This document shows positions 46,031 to 56,930 of a DNA stretch of 64,000 bases, piece by piece. The translations under genes were made by a program, and so were the position numbers. Source of the DNA: Odiellus spinosus (taxonomy: Eukaryota; Arthropoda; Arachnida; Opiliones; Phalangiidae); contig OY987226.1 of assembly GCA_963920705.1 (NCBI GenBank), positions 11,348,501 through 11,412,500 of the forward strand, written 5' to 3'. The notes under the pieces are model-generated. The model saw only the letters and a list, made by a program, of their open reading frames with translations, did no database searches and was not told the DNA's origin. Position 1 is the stretch's first letter. Every line of letters begins with the position of its first letter.

Positions 46031-46476
46031 GATTATTTAATTGAAATTATTCATATGAAACAATTAACTCTAAATTAACTGATGAATTTTATCTATACAT
46101 TAATTCATATATAAATAATAAATGGAATTAATGATTATCATATTGCCTTTACTGTATCCCGATACATAATTGACCTCTCTCGTCTTTAAAAACGTTTTAT
46201 TGGCTCTATTTAATTTACGTTTTGATGACGTTTCTCACTAGAGAAAAAAAGAATAACGAGACCGCTTCCCGCGAGCCTCGCGAAGCCGCCAATATCAAAA
46301 AGCTTTGCTGGGCTGCTAGAACGGATATTCTCTTTCCTACCCCCTTCTCATAGAAAAGGGTTAACTGAACTATGACGCCCATTCACTAAAGCCTGTTGAT
46401 CATTCGGGTCCATATTTATATATGAATATCTGATCTAATTGAAGTAGCAGTCTTGTAAATTAGTTTAATAATATTT

Positions 46477-46652
46477 TAGTCGCATTCACACTAGAGACTT
46501 TGAAATCTTTTTTAACCGTTTTATAAAAGGTCAAATTGTAAAATTTTGAGGTCAACTGTAAAGATCTAGGGTTAAAATATAAAATACTAGTTTGAAAAGT
46601 TGATTTGAACATTCGAAACAGTTAATAAACGTTACAAAAGTGTGAACGTATA
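46477..46652. mobile_element. Inverted-repeat element family D, copy 3
   Basis: Left end is TAGTCGCATTCACACTAGAG with ACTTTGAAATC; the right end is the inverse, ACAAAAGTGTGAACGTAT. Internal AACCGTTTTATAAAAGGTCA and GATTTGAACATTCGAAAC are shared with copy 1. Confidence 0.72.
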
Positions 46653-47139
46653 TTTTATGATAAAATTACGTTGCTGTCCTAAATACGATTTTGAACCTTA
46701 GAAGTCTTCTTAAAAGGGGGAGGGGGTGTATTTGTGGATATGGACCAACACTCTGTACACGTGAATCTATGTCAGTCGGCGATTTTGTTAAGGTTTAAGT
46801 ATATACCTAGAAATTATAGATATGAAACATATATTTGTTTTATCAAGTAGTATACTAAGAGAAATCATTGAAAATATTATCTTAATTTTCCAGAAGAAAA
46901 TGAGAATCGTCTTAAAGAAATTTACATTTTTGCGACGTAGGAAATGAATAACAAAACACGTAGCTTAAAATACCTGGAAATGATTTCAAAAAACCAGTTT
47001 TATATGTATAATTGAATATCTCGCTTAACACCGGGAATTCATATATCGATTCGATGTCTCTTGGTATTTTTCATTTCACGGATATTAAAAATAACTTTTA
47101 GTTTTTCATTAGACATTAGCATCCTCCCTTTAATCGTTT

Positions 47140-47750
47140 GAGCTAGGGGCTTGGGAGCGAGAGACGAGAGATTCTAGAAGAGAGAGCTGAGAAATATTCT
47201 ATTTTCCCCTCTAGGGTTCTGCCAAAAATTGGATAGGCTCCTCCCTTAAACGGGAAATGCCAACAAATCACAGGGCCGTCGCTATGGTAACCCTACCTGT
47301 CCCATAATCTAATAAGGGGTCCCCTTTTCGAGCCTATCTCTCATAGCGATGGAATGCGCGCTTTGCCATCAAGGGTTGGATGCTATACGCGTGAGTGGGT
47401 AGAAGGAAGGGGGCATTTTGGGAGATTGGCGCTCTGGAATGGCGGAGAGGTTTTTGGGGACCCGCGCGCGTTCCCTTGGCTATGGGTTCGGCATTCTCCG
47501 TCGTCGGCGTCACGTCGAAATCATCTTCTATTTTCTTCTCCCACAAATTTCCACCCACGTCTAAAAAGGCTTTTAGCTCGTGTCATACGACCTTTAGTGA
47601 AAAACTGTATTAAGTCGGACGTTTGACGGAACTCGCGTCGATAGGTCGAGGTGTAGGAGTAGTTATTTGCCAGATTGGGTCACAGATCGAATAGAATCTA
47701 TATGATCCCCTACATAACTTAGCCAAGAAAAGACTCGTGACGTCAAATTA
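47140..47750. promoter_or_regulatory. GC-richer island with X-box and CRE
   Basis: GC-richer than its surroundings and CpG-containing. It carries GTCGCTATGGTAAC (47278-47291) and TGACGTCA (47738-47745). Frames on both strands at 47334-47626 overlap and show no known domain. It could be an intronic enhancer or the promoter of an unrecognised transcript. No TATA-like or initiator element stands out, so the assignment is tentative. Confidence 0.35.
47278..47291. promoter_or_regulatory. Perfect X-box (RFX-type) motif
   Basis: GTCGCTATGGTAAC fits the RYYNYYATRRNRAC consensus bound by RFX factors, which in animals act on genes of ciliated sensory neurons among others. The match is seen directly; function is inferred. 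Confidence 0.45.
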
Positions 47751-48170
47751 ATCAAATTAAATGAAGTTACACGTGTTTTAATTTGATGTCACATCCGGAA
47801 GTAATTTCGTAAAACACCGTCCTTTGAAAGGTCAACGTCACTACGGTGCAATGAGTTTTGACGACCTTTGAACTCTGTTTTCACATGTTCAAGGGTAATT
47901 CTAAGAATGGTCTAAAACTGGGGACTGGGGCGAATAAAAAACCTAGTGCTTATATGGCTCCAAACAACATTACAGTTGTTCAGTTCTTAATTGTCTCCAG
48001 TATCAATACTGAAAGTTATTTTTTTTTTATTTAAAATGAAATTGGCCAAAAAATATTTTACCAATCTATTTCCTTTCATAATTAGAACAAAATAAATTAA
48101 AATTCATATCAAAACTAAGGAAATATTTCGGTATTTTCTGAAATAAATATGGTTAAAAATTGTAAACAAG
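47751..48170. other. Intronic DNA, nothing recognised
   Basis: No exon or classifiable repeat. Confidence 0.35.
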
Positions 48171-48174
48171 CATT

Positions 48175-48400
48175 AAGTTTATTTGGATATTAGAAAACGT
48201 ATTTGAGAAGTTTGCCCAATTATTTGTTTTTGGTTTTTAAATTAATTTCCAACGGCTCCTGACTTTAATTAACAGCACAGATTTACCGTGACTAATTCTT
48301 GAAAAGGCAGAAATAATATGATGGGGCCCTAATTTACCTAGTACTCTGAAATTCAAACCTAACTCAATTTCGGAATTTAATTTAAACACTAAAATGACAC
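48175..48400. mobile_element. Diverged relative of TTAA family T3
   Basis: Blocks AAAACGTATTTGAGAAG, TTTTTGGTTTTTAAATTAATTTC and GCAGAAATAATATGATGGGGCCC resemble T3 internal sequence in order. The ends are not recognisable. Confidence 0.4.
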
Positions 48401-50070
48401 CTAAGAGTTAAATGGAATTATTTTATTTAGACGTTTATGTGCAGATTCTGCAAATAAATATAAATTTTTTGCTATAGAGGCACAAATTCGTCTAGATTTC
48501 AAACTATCCAAGTGTATTAAAGTTAATTTCAAACTTAATGTATCATTTTCTAAGTAATGAATTAAATTTAACCACTAACGAGACCTTCATTATGCATTTA
48601 AGGATAATATTTCCCAATTAAGATGTTTATAAAAATAAATATAAAAATTACGTAACCGGAACGTTTATCATTTTGAAGTTCTTAACCTCGCAGACTTAGT
48701 ATCAGATTTTTTTTATTATATTAATTTAAAAGTTTGTGGAAAACTTTCTAAAATTCGGTAAATGATAAAAAAATAAATTTTAGAAAACACTTTAACTATA
48801 TTGACTTGAAACATTTTGCTTCTAAGTATTTGAACAACGCGCTTTAAAACCTAGTGCTTTTTTTCCTACTATACCGACATAATGAAAATTATTTTTCATC
48901 ATAAAAGTCGGGGAGATCTTTGGTATGAGAAAAAAAGCTCCGAAATTTCCAGAGTTAGTGTCGGAGGTTTTTTATTGGCCTCTTTTTCGTTCCTTTTAGG
49001 CTTTTAAAACCCATTTTAAACTGTATTCAATGTCTTAGATGGGGATTTTTTTTTATTTTACTCTCCACTCCCATGGTCCGTTGTTCCATTTTTTGTGCAT
49101 CAGTCTCTTCATAGCTTCTTTATTTCTCAGTCATTCGACTATCTCTTGAAAGAAAGAAAAAAAAAAAAAAGGAAAATTTTTATTAAGCTTTTTATTGTTT
49201 TAGTTTCGGCTTGGGTATCGTTAAATTCGGCCCTTACGCTTCGTTGCTATTGTTATACAGTTTGTTCACGATGTACAACGGAATGAAGCCACGTTAGGGG
49301 ATACAGAGATCGTGGGAAAGTCACGTTTAATACGGGAGTTTACACTTAGACTTAAATTTAATTCTTTGTTTCTTTAAGAATTCTTTCGACTTGAATTTAA
49401 GAGAAAGGTTATGAGTTTCTTAGTGTTTTTTATACTCCGTTTCAGGAGCGAATTGTAAAACTACTTTTATTATATACGAAGGTTTATATTATGTATTCAT
49501 CCGCCTTAGCTTTAGTTATTAATACAATGACTTATATCTTATAATATTTTTTTGTTCTCGAGTGCATGGATGGGGTATGATTTAATGTTTAGTTCATTCA
49601 TACTTTGAGACAATTCCGTATGTAATCCAAGGTTCAAGACTGATAGGGTCTATCTTTAGGGCTAATTTATATCCCCGCCTTTCTACTGTATTGCTTGTAA
49701 GTCGCTAGAAGTGGTGTATATATAATAAAGTTGGAAATATAAGGATTTTAAGACATAAGTTTTTATTTTTCTCCAAGTTTTGAAATTTTTGGAATAATGG
49801 CCATTATATAACGTGACACAAATATTTTTATTTCTCTCTTGTTTCGAAAAAATAATGATATAACCTAGCTGTGTGTGTTGGGAACTCTACGTGTCTAAAC
49901 TATAGCTTTTTATAGTACCAAGTTTATTACCAATCGGACCAAAAGCTCCCCCCCCCCCCTAAAATGCACAATAAATAAAAAATACGATTATGTTGGGCCA
50001 ATTTATCGACTGTTATATTTGTTAGACTATTTTATTTATTAGTAAACAGAATTGGAATGTCGAATAATTT
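48401..50070. other. AT-rich intronic DNA, nothing recognised
   Basis: A-rich (49148-49171) and C-rich (49949-49959) runs are present. The frame 49095-49286 crosses the A-run and is not credible. No receptor exon recognised. Confidence 0.45.
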
Positions 50071-50074
50071 ATCA

Positions 50075-50480
50075 AAGTGTTTTTTATCGATTCCTTAACG
50101 TTTAAATAGGAGTAATCCACCAGTAAAAAACTAATTTCAAACCAATGTTAAACTAGAAATAAATTAAAAACTTACCATGAAAAATAGGCTTAGCTGAATT
50201 CATGGAGGTCCTCGATTTCTTCGCATTGATGGGTCAGCGACCAATGAGGAAAGGCCCGTCGTTAAGGCGAGATTTCCATGAGACTTACAATAACATTTTG
50301 ATTGGTCGCTGACACACCAATACCAAGAATTTAAGGATCTACATGAATCTAGCTAAGCCTAATTTTCCGGGTTACTTTTAAATTTATTTCTAGTTTGTTC
50401 ATATTTTTTTATTGGTGAATTAGGCCTATTTAAACTATTAGGAATCGATAAAAAATCACCTGTTGTTAGGTTATATATTA
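50075..50480. mobile_element. TTAA foldback MITE family T1, sub-family B with reversed core
   Basis: T1 blocks TTTTATCGATTCCTTAACG, AATAGGCTTAGC and the inverse set, with worn ends (left end missing, right end GTTAGGTTATAT). The core reads GAAAGGCCCGTCGTT before GACTTACAATAACATTTTG, which is the reverse of the sub-family B core at 10349 and 41591. Confidence 0.85.
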
Positions 50481-50489
50481 CATTTGCTC

Positions 50490-50565
50490 CTGCTGACGTA
50501 GCTTCGCTGTGCACACCAAAGCAATCCTAATAGAACACTTTTACAGGGGCTTATAGTCTTTTGCT
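50490..50565. repeat. Dispersed repeat family I, copy 3
   Basis: GTAGCTTCGCTGTGCACACC, AAAGCAATCCTAATAGAACA and CTTTTACAGGGGCTTATA match the left half of the 44340 copy. It directly follows the worn right end of a T1 element. Confidence 0.55.
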
Positions 50566-51110
50566 GATGTTAAAGGGACCGTTAAAATATGATATAAAAA
50601 AACATAATTCAATCTTGCCAAAGGTTCCGAGGCATTTCACAGTTAATAATCAAAGCTACTAAATTCTTGTTGAAGAAATTTTAGATTGTAAAAGTTCAGA
50701 ATTGCTGATGTCTAGGATTTTTTAACAATGGACACCTTTCTTATCTGGTGTTCATAAGCGTCCTCTAATGGCAAATCGTGGCATAAATAACTATTTTAAA
50801 CTAATTACTAACAGTAATTAAATTCATGAGAATGAATTTGAAAGAATTCCATCACCACTTAAAAAAATATATATACAAACAGAATTTATATAAAAAAAAA
50901 TCGTTGCATCACCAGAACAAGGATGAGAATATTGGAAACAAGCATAAAAATACCATGTATAAAATAGCCTTAAGAACAAATAGAGAAATAAGATAGTTTC
51001 GTTTATCAGTTTAGTTCATTTTCCTCATCATATATATGATAGAAAAAATTCAAATTTTGGTTTTTCCCATTTTACGGCGCGACCACGTCTCTTTCTTTCA
51101 AGTCCCTAAA
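50566..51110. other. AT-rich intronic DNA with an old repeat block
   Basis: AACAATGGACACCTTTCTTA and TCCTCTAATGGCAAATCG (about 50726-50778) recur near 28643-28720 and mark an old dispersed repeat. TTAAAGGGACCG near 50572 resembles a TTAA-element end. No gene recognised. Confidence 0.45.
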
Positions 51111-51116
51111 TGCAAT

Positions 51117-51416
51117 TTATATTTGCATATATTTTTTTTTTTTTCTTCTTTTCATGATGGGGGTCAAATTTTGAATTGCAAATGAAATCAGAAAAATGGG
51201 GAGGGTTATAGCCCGCGAGCTTGAAGGTTCACCGTGTATGAAGCGTTCTTCGAAGCGTACAACCCCCGTGAACCCAAATTTCGTAGACTCCACGACCAGC
51301 AGCTGCACTTGGCGTTTCTCTTTTACAACCTTAAATTCAACTTTGACTCGCGAACGTGCTCCCCAGGGTATCATCTTCAATGATACCTCACTTTTTAACT
51401 CCTCCCCCTCACACAT
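51117..51416 (-). CDS. Uncertain 99-codon open frame or GC-richer conserved patch
   Basis: A minus-strand frame of 99 codons crosses a GC-richer stretch (about 51200-51410). Its middle alternates charged and beta-strand-like residues (RVKVEFKVVKEKRQVQLLVV) and is not low-complexity, unlike most frames here. An overlapping + frame (51196-51462) is serine/threonine-rich. I recognise no family and see no convincing splice sites. It could be an exon of a gene on the other strand, a decayed insertion or chance. Confidence 0.15.
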   Translation of the reverse strand: MCEGEELKSEVSLKMIPWGARSRVKVEFKVVKEKRQVQLLVVESTKFGFTGVVRFEERFIHGEPSSSRAITLPIFLISFAIQNLTPIMKRRKKKKYMQI

Positions 51417-51774
51417 TTTTCTTCTCCTTATTCTTAATCATAATGATGCGATCATGCACTGACAATTTTTCAATTTTCTAAGAAAATTAAGTAAGAAAAA
51501 AAAGGCAGATGAAGATTGATTTTTTTTTTTTTTTTCTTTTCAATTAAAGGAATGGTTTATGCTATTTAATACTTTTCAGTCTTCAAAGGAACCAAAAGTG
51601 CGTTTAAAAACCGGTTTTACTGTAGGAATTTACTCATTTCAAGGCTGTTAGCACATTTATATCTATAGCAACACGAAAATGTATTTGGATCCATAGAAAA
51701 TGTCAGACTTTATTCTGCCTTTAAGGTAAATAAATCGTCCTTCTCAAATTTTTTCTGTAAAACCCTTAAGGACC

Positions 51775-51800
51775 AAAAAAAAAAAAAAAAAAAAAAAAAA
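51775..51800. repeat. Poly-A run of 26
   Basis: Uninterrupted A tract. No retroposon body is recognisable immediately upstream. Confidence 0.9.
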
Positions 51801-51911
51801 TGTTTAACTTAAAATTCAAATATTTAGTTTAGAAATATCAGTTCACATACCCTTTCGTATTTAGTTTAGCGCTACTGTCAAACTATTTTTATAATAATTG
51901 GTATCAGGGCA

Positions 51912-52306
51912 TAGCTGCGTTCATACTAGATCTTGGAATCGATTTAAACCGTTTCAAAACGTTTCGCCGGAGTTGTGTGAACGGGAAATCGTCTTTTCTC
52001 GAATCGATTTGATTCGATTTCTCGAATCCGCTTCGGGAACCAGTTCCAATAAATCGATTTATAAAGATGATGCGTGAACACGTGACGTTTAAAACGACTC
52101 CTGACGATTTGAATATCGCGGTTTGATTTTACGATTTCAAATCGATTAAGAAATGATAGTGTGACCATACTTTTGAAACCTTGTTGAACCGTTATGGAAA
52201 AATCAAATTTTAAAATTATAGGGTCACCAATATAAATCTTTGATCGAGAAACACAGACGATATGATCCAATAAAAGTATTTTAAAGTGTCAAGTGTGAAC
52301 GTAGCT
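51912..52306. mobile_element. Inverted-repeat element family D, long copy
   Basis: Left end is TAGCTGCGTTCATACTAGAT and right end is the inverse, GTGTCAAGTGTGAACGTAGCT. Inside, AACCGTTTCAAAACGTTTC and CTTGTTGAACCGTTATGG match family D. The middle (about 51970-52150) is extra, rich in AATCGATTTGA-like motifs and with its own GTGTGAAC/GTGAACAC. It may be a second related element inserted within the first. The minus-strand frame 51944-52270 is read through it and is not a gene. Confidence 0.7.
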
Positions 52307-53065
52307 TTTGTTATCCTTTCTGAGTTGGGTTTAATTGTTATGGGATTTAGTACTTGTTTTCCTTTAAATTACTACAGTTTTGAGTACGTTTGCAATTACG
52401 TAAATGTTTTTTCTTTCCTTATTTTTTTATTTTTAAACTTCCATTTGTAAATTAAAAATATATACAAGGAATTTAAACTAGTTCAAAAGCTCTTTATATC
52501 AACAGAATACCATAATAGAGCGTTTGTTCAAATGGGAGATAACATTTTTCATGAATTATTCAATATTCTTATAATATTATCAAATGTCTATCACTTTATT
52601 ACATAAAAGTAAACAACGCAATGTATAGCTTAACTTGAAAGCTACAGAATTCGGTAACGAATTTATATTTGTGGTCTATGTTATATATCTTGAAAGTTTC
52701 CCCGAGTTCTATAAATTTAACTCCATTATAGAATACGAAATTTTAATAACCCAACTTTATGTTAATAGTCTGGTACATGGTTAGACAATATGTACGATCA
52801 TTAATCTTTTAATGGCTATTGTATCCTATACCTTATTGAATTTTATATACATTGTTCTTAAAAAAGATACAATACACTCAGGAACAAGTTATTTTCAATC
52901 GATTTGGCCTTTTAAAATATGCTTTAAAATATTATCAAAACTAGCAAAAGGTTTCGTAATAGTTCTTGGTTAATTACCTGAAGAAATTTCAGATCTAAAT
53001 GAAAGAACATTATAAAAGTTCGTCTTTGAAATAGCGCCTGAATCCGAGGGGCTAATCACTTTCGG
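52307..53065. other. AT-rich intronic DNA, nothing recognised
   Basis: No exon or classifiable repeat. Confidence 0.4.
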
Positions 53066-53068
53066 ATT

Positions 53069-53240
53069 CCCTGTACACCGATTACGGATTACGCGTCGCT
53101 TTAGTACAATCTAGGGTACAGCCTGTACACCGATTACGCTAAAAGCAGATGCACACAGACCAGTTTTCTTGCCCATAGACCTCTATGAGCGCACGAGCGT
53201 GAAATGCGCGCGAAAATGGTCTGTGTGCATCCGCCTTTAG
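53069..53240. mobile_element. Compact hairpin element with adjacent 17-bp direct repeats
   Basis: CCTGTACACCGATTACG occurs at about 53070-53086 and 53122-53138. Immediately after the second copy, a 102-bp hairpin begins CTAAAAGCAGATGCACACAG (53139) and ends with the near inverse CTGTGTGCATCCGCCTTTAG (53240). The arms are about 28 bases and the loop about 45. It is a very short MITE or a structured RNA source. No transposase or homolog known to me. Confidence 0.65.
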
Positions 53241-53396
53241 TGACTGGCACCTCACCTGAATCAATGAAGATGGTAGTTTAAAATTGTTCCTGGCGCTATA
53301 GCAGAAGTTAATAGGTAAAGTAGGTAAGATCTCCTTTAACTATACTGAGTTACGTCAATTGTATCTAAAAAAACGCGCCTGAAAATTTTGAATTTA

Positions 53397-53494
53397 GCTT
53401 TTGGCGGGAAACTGCAACTGAATCACTTAACTCTACTGTCAAAGATTCGCGCACTAGTTTTCGTGATTTCACCCGCGGTTTCCCGCCAAAAGCT
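53397..53494. repeat. Hairpin GCTTTTGGCGGGAAACTGC
   Basis: GCTTTTGGCGGGAAACTGC at 53397-53415 is mirrored by GCGGTTTCCCGCCAAAAGC at 53475-53493. A ~60-base spacer separates them. Only one mismatch is visible in 19 bases. TTTGGCGGGAAA is also an ideal E2F site, present twice in opposite orientation (see findings). Confidence 0.7.
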
Positions 53495-54370
53495 TTAAAA
53501 AACTTTAAAGGCGCCAAACAAAATTGCTAAAGGTTATGGATTACCTACTTCCCAACTATTTACTTCTGTTTATAGTTAAATTGGTTCGTGCGCTGCAATT
53601 TTTATATACGATATTTCATTGTCATCAGCAATTCCGAGAATGTTTATACACTCTAAAATTCATTTTAGGCTTAGCTAGTCGAGTTCGCAACATGGATTTA
53701 ATTAACTGAAAATTACAAAGAAAACTTTGAGTAGTTTTGATATGGTTTTAACAATCCAAGTAAATTAAAAGTAACTGATTTTTCAGAGTCTATTATCCAT
53801 TTTAGTGTCAAATGGGAATAACACGAGAATAAAGACTCAATTTATAAACAAAGTTACCTTTTAAATATTATCTTCGAAGTATAAGCAAACAAAAGGTTCT
53901 TTAATTGACCATATATGTTGTTTAGTTTGAACAATACCCGGTTTTCCGGTACATCAATAAATTGACACCTGAAGCCTTAGAAGTTTACTAAACAAAGACT
54001 ATATAGCTGTATACCCACCTTTTGATTTTATCGTGGGAATAGAAGTTTCAATATTAAACTCTATTATTAAATTTTATATCATTTTACTAAGTTTCCTAAG
54101 ATTGACGAATAATATTTCGGTTTATTATTAAATAAAAATTGGATCGGTAAATCAAAAAGGCACGCTGCCTCGAGCAGCTTTCTTTCAATATCCATCGAAA
54201 CCCCTGATCATAACCCGAGCTCACCACAAACCCCCTTTCATTTTATTAGACAATCAAAACTAGAAAATCCCATTAATTTCCTACTTTGGGAGTGAGGAAA
54301 ACTTGATTTTATTTAAGGCCCGTTCGCACAAACTAACGTAGTCTTTAAAACGAATTATCTACAATCTCTT
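53495..54370. other. AT-rich intronic DNA, nothing recognised
   Basis: The frame 53524-53709 is leucine-rich with no splice or family support. No classifiable repeat. Confidence 0.4.
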
Positions 54371-54764
54371 GAGAGAAACCAACCTTTTTATATCAATTCC
54401 TTATAGTTTAAATAGGCCTAATCCATCCGTAAAAAAATTACAAACGAATATTAAAATAGAAATAAATTTAAAACTTACTATCAAAATAGACCTAGCTGAT
54501 CATGAACTCCCCGTATAAGGACTAGCGACCAATGATATTGATCATGGAGATCCTGCATTCCTCATATAAGAGCCATCGATCAATGTCATTGGTCGCTATT
54601 CCTTATATAGGGAGTTCAGTTTATCTCCATGAATCCAGCTAAGCCTATTTTCTGGGTAAGTTTTAAATTTATTTCTAGTTTAATATTTGTTTATAAATAT
54701 TTTCAGTAGTTGATTAGGCCTATTTCACTTGCAAAATCACTTGTTGTTAGGTTGCATTCTCCCT
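54371..54764. mobile_element. TTAA foldback MITE family T1, sub-family A copy
   Basis: Right end TTAGGTTGCATTCTCCCT is followed by TTAA at 54765-54768. The left end is worn (GAGAGAAACCAACC). The core AATGATATTGATCATGGAGA and ATCAATGTCATTGGTCGC is as at 25689. Part of the right inner arm is deleted before TTTCACTTGCAAAATCACTT. Confidence 0.88.
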
Positions 54765-54768
54765 TTAA

Positions 54769-56930
54769 TATGTTTTCGATAAAATGAATGTAGAAAGGCT
54801 TTTCTGTATACAGTCGTTTGAATGGGCCTTATCATTGAAATATAATATTATCGAAGTTCGATGCAGGGTGCATGTTCCCCTTGACGCTCCCTAAGCTATT
54901 TCGGCTCCTCAGTCCTTTTGATTCTTTAAAATCTCGTTATAACATCAAGATCATTAATTCGGGGTTCCAAACAAGAGAAATCAGGTGGAAGGGGTGTTGG
55001 GGTTTTGCGAAAGGACATACATTCTGGTTTCAATTTTCAATTTTAGCATTTATGAGCGAGCGAGAGGCATTGTTTCGACATAAAAGAGACGGGCGCGTCT
55101 ATCGGCGCTCCGTTTAACAGCGGGTGGTGCTAGAGTGATTTAGCTTTCAGTTTAACCAAGAGGTTTTAACGACTCGCTCGTATATACGACACATAAGTAT
55201 GGTTTCCCACGTTTCTCCGAGCTGCTATTCGGAGACTCGTTTTGCTCGGACTTTCTCTTAAAGCTCTTAGGCAACTTTAACCGATTCAATGTTATTGTAA
55301 CATTTTATGGAAGTGTAAATATACGCTTGATATTTGAACTAAAATGATATCCTTGTTTGTTTTAGTATGTTTGACAAAAATTAATATTTAGAATATTTTA
55401 TTTTGTATCCCTCTAACTTTTCAAATGTTTATTTTGTAACCTAGGGTTACAGGCAATCACAAAAGGCAATGCCTCTGAGCTATATACCAAGGTTAATATA
55501 TACTGTGACGTAAGTGATATCACACTCTCTCTATTTCTCGTACTTCCTCGGGCATGAAAATTTAGGGGGTCGATACTGTACTCTTGCAGCATCCCTCTTC
55601 AGATGCGCCCAATTTAGCTGTTTAATATTTTTTAACCGAGGTTAACATAATATTATTAAGGCTCGTTTTATAAGAGCGATTTGTAAGAGAAATCAACAGC
55701 AATTTGTGAGAAAAACTCCAAACAATAGCGTGAGAAATTTTATTTAACGTTTTTAGTTCTACGAATAATCTATATTTACGCGAAGACTTGTTTTTAAGTC
55801 ACCGTCTGAAAATTCATTCCAAGGCCTAGTATGAACGCAGCTTTTGTGAAACACGGCTCCAGCGATTCGGAACTGTCGAATAGTTATCGTATACTTCACT
55901 AAATACTCGACATTATCACTCGCTGCCCTTTTATGAGAACGGAAAGTATTGGCGACAGACCCTTTCCATTTTTGGGGCTTGTTAGGACCAGCTGCTACCT
56001 CCCGCATTACCAGGACGACGCGGGTTAAGGCGTTAAATCATAGAGCAGACCTCATCTTGACAGTAGGGTTCCTTGGGTGGGGGTCATAGCCTAGCTCGAC
56101 TCATAGGTGCTATAGCCACTATTACAAACCATATCCCGACAACTCGTCGAATCAGAAGAACTAATACGTACTAACCCTTTAGTATAAGCGAGTGGCCTTT
56201 TAGCTACATTCTACCTCACTTTTCCCCTTCCCCCAAAGTTACCTCATTAACTGAAACACATCAAACGAACAAGTAGTCAGAAACAGTGAGTGTTTTCAGC
56301 GCGTTCAAAGGTAATTAATACGTCCTCGTATTTGTATTCTTTGATATAAAGGAAAGCCTGTCCTTAATGTAAACTCAGAATGGAGGATACGCTTTATTTG
56401 GAACGATGTCGAGTTTTCAGCACGTGTAAAGCTGTATTTTATTTACAAAAGTACATTATCAGCGTTTCTGAAGTTAAAATTTAAAGTTACTATTTTAAAA
56501 GATGATGCAAGTTGACCTCATCTCTTAAATAAACCGGAAATAATTATTCCTACGTGATTTCAAACAAGGGGAATTAATAGTTAAATTTCACAAAGATTCA
56601 AGTTTCCCGTCAAAATTTGATTATGATATTTAAAAAAAAATCTGAAAAATTGTTTAATCCACTAAAATATTCATATCTTTATTTATTAACCAATTATGAA
56701 GCCATTGATCTAATTGTGAAGCTGTTATTCTGCTCTAAGAATATATTATTATAAATATAATATTAAAATGCAATCCTATACACGTAAGGCATTTGAAGCT
56801 AGCCACTTCTATTAGTGAACTTCTTATATCCCGTATTTAAGAAACCAAAATGTAAGGTTGGTTTGTACGAAATGAAAACATAACGTGACTTTGATTATGA
56901 GCTTGGTTATAGAAACAAAACCGCCGATTG
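54769..56930. other. Intronic DNA with GC-richer patches, nothing assigned
   Basis: GC-richer patches occur near 55070-55130 and 55890-56110. The frames at 54872-55117 (+) and 55759-56007 (-) show no family resemblance. A family D-like end, AGTATGAACGCAGCTTTTGTG, lies near 55830. No receptor exon recognised. Confidence 0.4.

Noticed and set aside
47334-47626. Overlapping frames on both strands in the GC-richer island
   Set aside because: Open mainly because GC-rich DNA has few stops. No domain or receptor similarity.
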